A DNA stretch of 64,000 nucleotides from Ferrovibrio sp. (GTDB lineage Bacteria > Pseudomonadota > Alphaproteobacteria > Ferrovibrionales > Ferrovibrionaceae), in assembly GCF_025869515.1 (NCBI RefSeq), contig NZ_JAOZVR010000058.1:1-64000 (forward strand). The letters run 5' to 3'. The stretch's first letter is position 1; every line of letters starts with the position of its first letter. The notes below the pieces were generated by a model. That model saw nothing but the letters and a program-made list of their open reading frames with translations, made no database searches and was not told where the DNA came from. Positions 62,903-64,000 of this stretch are shown here, piece by piece. The position numbers were made by a program, and so were the translations under genes.

Positions 62903-63546
62903 CTGCTGTCTCCTGATTTGATTGCGTTGATAATTGCTTCCTCGACGAAATCGAGCCTGTCCTGACCCCAGAACATCTCGCCGTTCACGAAGTAGGCAGG
63001 TGCGCCGAACACGTCTGCCTTGATTGCATCTTCCGTGTTGCGGACATATTCGGCCTGTATATCCGGCGTCAGCGCCGCATCCAGGAGGCTGGCGTCGAGG
63101 CCGAGCCGGGAGAGGATTTCCAGCAGCACGTCGGGTGCCGATATGTCGCGATCTTCAGCCCAGCAGGCGCGCAGAATGGCTTCTGAGACCAGGATTGGAT
63201 CGATGCCTTGGCGCTGAACTGCGATGACAAGCCCCGAAGGCTGCTCGCGGGCGCCGGAATGGAATTTCGGTTCCAGCGCGATGGGCAGGCCGCGCCGGCG
63301 AGCCCAACGCTGGAGTTCCAGAAGACGGTAACGTTGCCGGGTCGGATGTCGCTGATGCAGCAGCAGTCCACCGGTTGCGGCAAAAACTTGCCGCATATCG
63401 GAGGGCCGGTGGCGGATGGTGACCCCATGGCGCGCCGCAATCGTCGCGAGGGCAATGTGGCCGAGATACGTAAAAGGTGAACTTACGGAATAGAAATACT
63501 CGATCTGCACGCGTCTTGGCCCCCCGGCTGGACTTAGTTTCAGCAT
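62899..63546 (-). CDS. 2-hydroxychromene-2-carboxylate isomerase-like (kappa GST/DsbA-fold) protein
   Basis: A 215-residue thioredoxin/DsbA-fold protein. The kappa-class start IEYFYSVSSPFTYLG near residues 15-29 has Ser in the place of the DsbA cysteines, as in HCCA isomerases. A helical insert follows (RYRLLELQRWARRRGLP), and the cis-Pro segment GAPAYFVNGEMFWGQDRLDFVEEA is near 180-203 (read as GAPAYFVNGE and WGQDRLDF). Such enzymes act in naphthalene-type ring degradation. It is the first gene of the importer operon, overlapping the next by ATGA. The promoter DNA upstream is strikingly AT-rich. Confidence 0.87.
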   Translation of the reverse strand: MLKLSPAGGPRRVQIEYFYSVSSPFTYLGHIALATIAARHGVTIRHRPSDMRQVFAATGGLLLHQRHPTRQRYRLLELQRWARRRGLPIALEPKFHSGAREQPSGLVIAVQRQGIDPILVSEAILRACWAEDRDISAPDVLLEILSRLGLDASLLDAALTPDIQAEYVRNTEDAIKADVFGAPAYFVNGEMFWGQDRLDFVEEAIINAIKSGDSR

Positions 63547-63619
63547 TTATTATAAATTTAAAATTATCAAATATAAAAAACATAGAAACATGCAATTTTA
63601 TGCAAGGCTGGTCTGCCAG
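63547..63619 (-). promoter_or_regulatory. AT-rich promoter region of the HCCA-isomerase importer operon
   Basis: The DNA at 63544-63602 is mostly A and T (for example TATTATAAATTTAAAATT near 63548-63565) in an otherwise GC-rich window. Several TATAAT/TAAAAT-like hexamers occur on both strands, so a single promoter cannot be picked. This base composition supports recent acquisition or strong regulation of the importer operon. Confidence 0.55.
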
Positions 63620-63649
63620 CAGGCCGTGAAAAATCAGGCCGTGAAAAAT
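63620..63649. repeat. 15-bp perfect tandem duplication
   Basis: CAGGCCGTGAAAAAT occurs twice back to back (63620-63634 and 63635-63649). It lies between the importer promoter and the groES promoter, outside any gene. Confidence 0.8.
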
Positions 63650-63675
63650 TATGGCGGAATCCGGGCAGCCCTCCC

Positions 63676-63732
63676 TTGACGGGGGCCGGCAGGCTGCTTA
63701 AGTGTCTGGCGCTCTCCCCAGGGGAGTGCTAA
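63676..63732 (+). promoter_or_regulatory. groES promoter and CIRCE element
   Basis: TTGACG (63676-63681) and TTAAGT (63698-63703) form a promoter with 16-base spacing that also resembles the alphaproteobacterial heat-shock sigma pattern. Just downstream, CTGGCGCTC (63706-63714), nine bases, and GAGTGCTAA (63724-63732) match the HrcA operator CIRCE (TTAGCACTC-N9-GAGTGCTAA). The right half is perfect and the left half matches 6 of 9 positions. Confidence 0.75.
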
Positions 63733-63811
63733 CAATTCAGGGAGAAGTGACTAAGTCACTGTTTTTCTTGGATTTTCCGAATTCAGATGCGACAACACTT
63801 AGGAGGATCGC

Positions 63812-64000
63812 ATGAAGTTTCGTCCGCTGCATGATCGCGTGGTGGTAAAGCGCGTTGCAGAAGAAGAGCGCACCGCCGGCGGTATCATCATCCCCGACAG
63901 CGCCAAGGAAAAGCCGATGCAGGGCGAGATCATCGCCGTCGGCGCCGGCGCCCGCGACGAGAACGGCAAGGTTCAGCCGCTCGACGTCAAGGTCGGCGAC
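63812..64000 (+). CDS. groES: co-chaperonin GroES, 5-prime part
   Basis: Seven-membered lid of the GroEL chaperonin. The first 63 residues are in the window and the gene runs off the right edge. The start [15 protein letters not shown], the mobile loop [19 protein letters not shown] near 18-36 and [16 protein letters not shown] near 39-54 match GroES closely. AGGAGGA stands five bases before the ATG at 63812. The CIRCE element and promoter upstream indicate HrcA and heat-shock control; groEL should follow outside the window. Confidence 0.97.
   Translation, partial: MKFRPLHDRVVVKRVAEEERTAGGIIIPDSAKEKPMQGEIIAVGAGARDENGKVQPLDVKVGD

Overview
The window is chromosomal DNA of a GC-rich, free-living alphaproteobacterium, most likely of the Rhodospirillales or a close relative (Ferrovibrio-like is a guess from gene content, not a database match). 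Pointers are an Irr-type iron regulator with an Irr box, several PAS_5-type proteins, a DUF2336 protein, the cbiG-cobJ fusion, and alphaproteobacterial gene orders. Coding density is very high. I see no rRNA, tRNA, insertion sequence, phage gene or CRISPR array. Very long open frames opposite many real genes are GC-driven shadows and are left out.

Region 1 (1-8565): the tail of a LysR regulator and a Bug-type solute-binding protein converge on a shared terminator. Then comes a minus-strand sugar/glycerol-phosphate-type ABC importer (ATPase, two permeases, binding protein) followed by a metallophosphoesterase. It is divergent from a DeoR/GlpR-type repressor and a HAD phosphatase. The divergent promoter carries GlpR-like half-sites, which suggests glycerol-3-phosphate or glycerophosphodiester uptake. 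Region 2 (8645-14873): phosphatidylserine decarboxylase and synthase, several small uncharacterised genes including two tandem paralogues with a possible XRE-like fold and similar leader hairpins, a DMT exporter and a class V aminotransferase. Region 3 (14896-20829): four tandem PAS_5 proteins interrupted by a glutathione-S-transferase, then fabI, fabB and fabA.

Region 4 (21123-26712): irr, then an Irr-box promoter and a structured leader in front of rubrerythrin, an iron-sulfur CCG-domain protein and a DUF3501 protein. This conserved but functionally undefined unit looks iron/peroxide related. Small oxidoreductase-type genes and a truncated haemoglobin follow. Region 5 (27535-45920) is a large cobalamin cluster. 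A cobalamin riboswitch precedes cobW-cobN-cobO-ridA-cbiX-cobH-cobL-cobI-cbiG/cobJ-cobM on the minus strand. cobA-cobB and cbiD-cobK form a divergent pair without a riboswitch. A HupE-type metal permease and a TauE/SafE permease lie on the other side. The enzymes are those of the cobalt-early route (CbiX, CbiG, CbiD, no CobG or CobF), yet the late cobaltochelatase subunit CobN is also present.

Region 6 (45945-55682): a degenerate receiver/Hpt-like pair; the conserved lpoA-like, rsmI, yraN and dolP-like neighbourhood; a SirB1-like protein; gshB behind tandem terminator-like repeats; a DUF2336 protein and a hybrid-free histidine kinase. Region 7 (55760-64000): a D-threonine aldolase-like enzyme, a TPR O-GlcNAc-transferase-like protein, a hotdog thioesterase, a Met-rich ArsR-type regulator, an NMT1-type ABC importer with an HCCA-isomerase-like enzyme, and the start of groES behind a partly degenerate CIRCE element.
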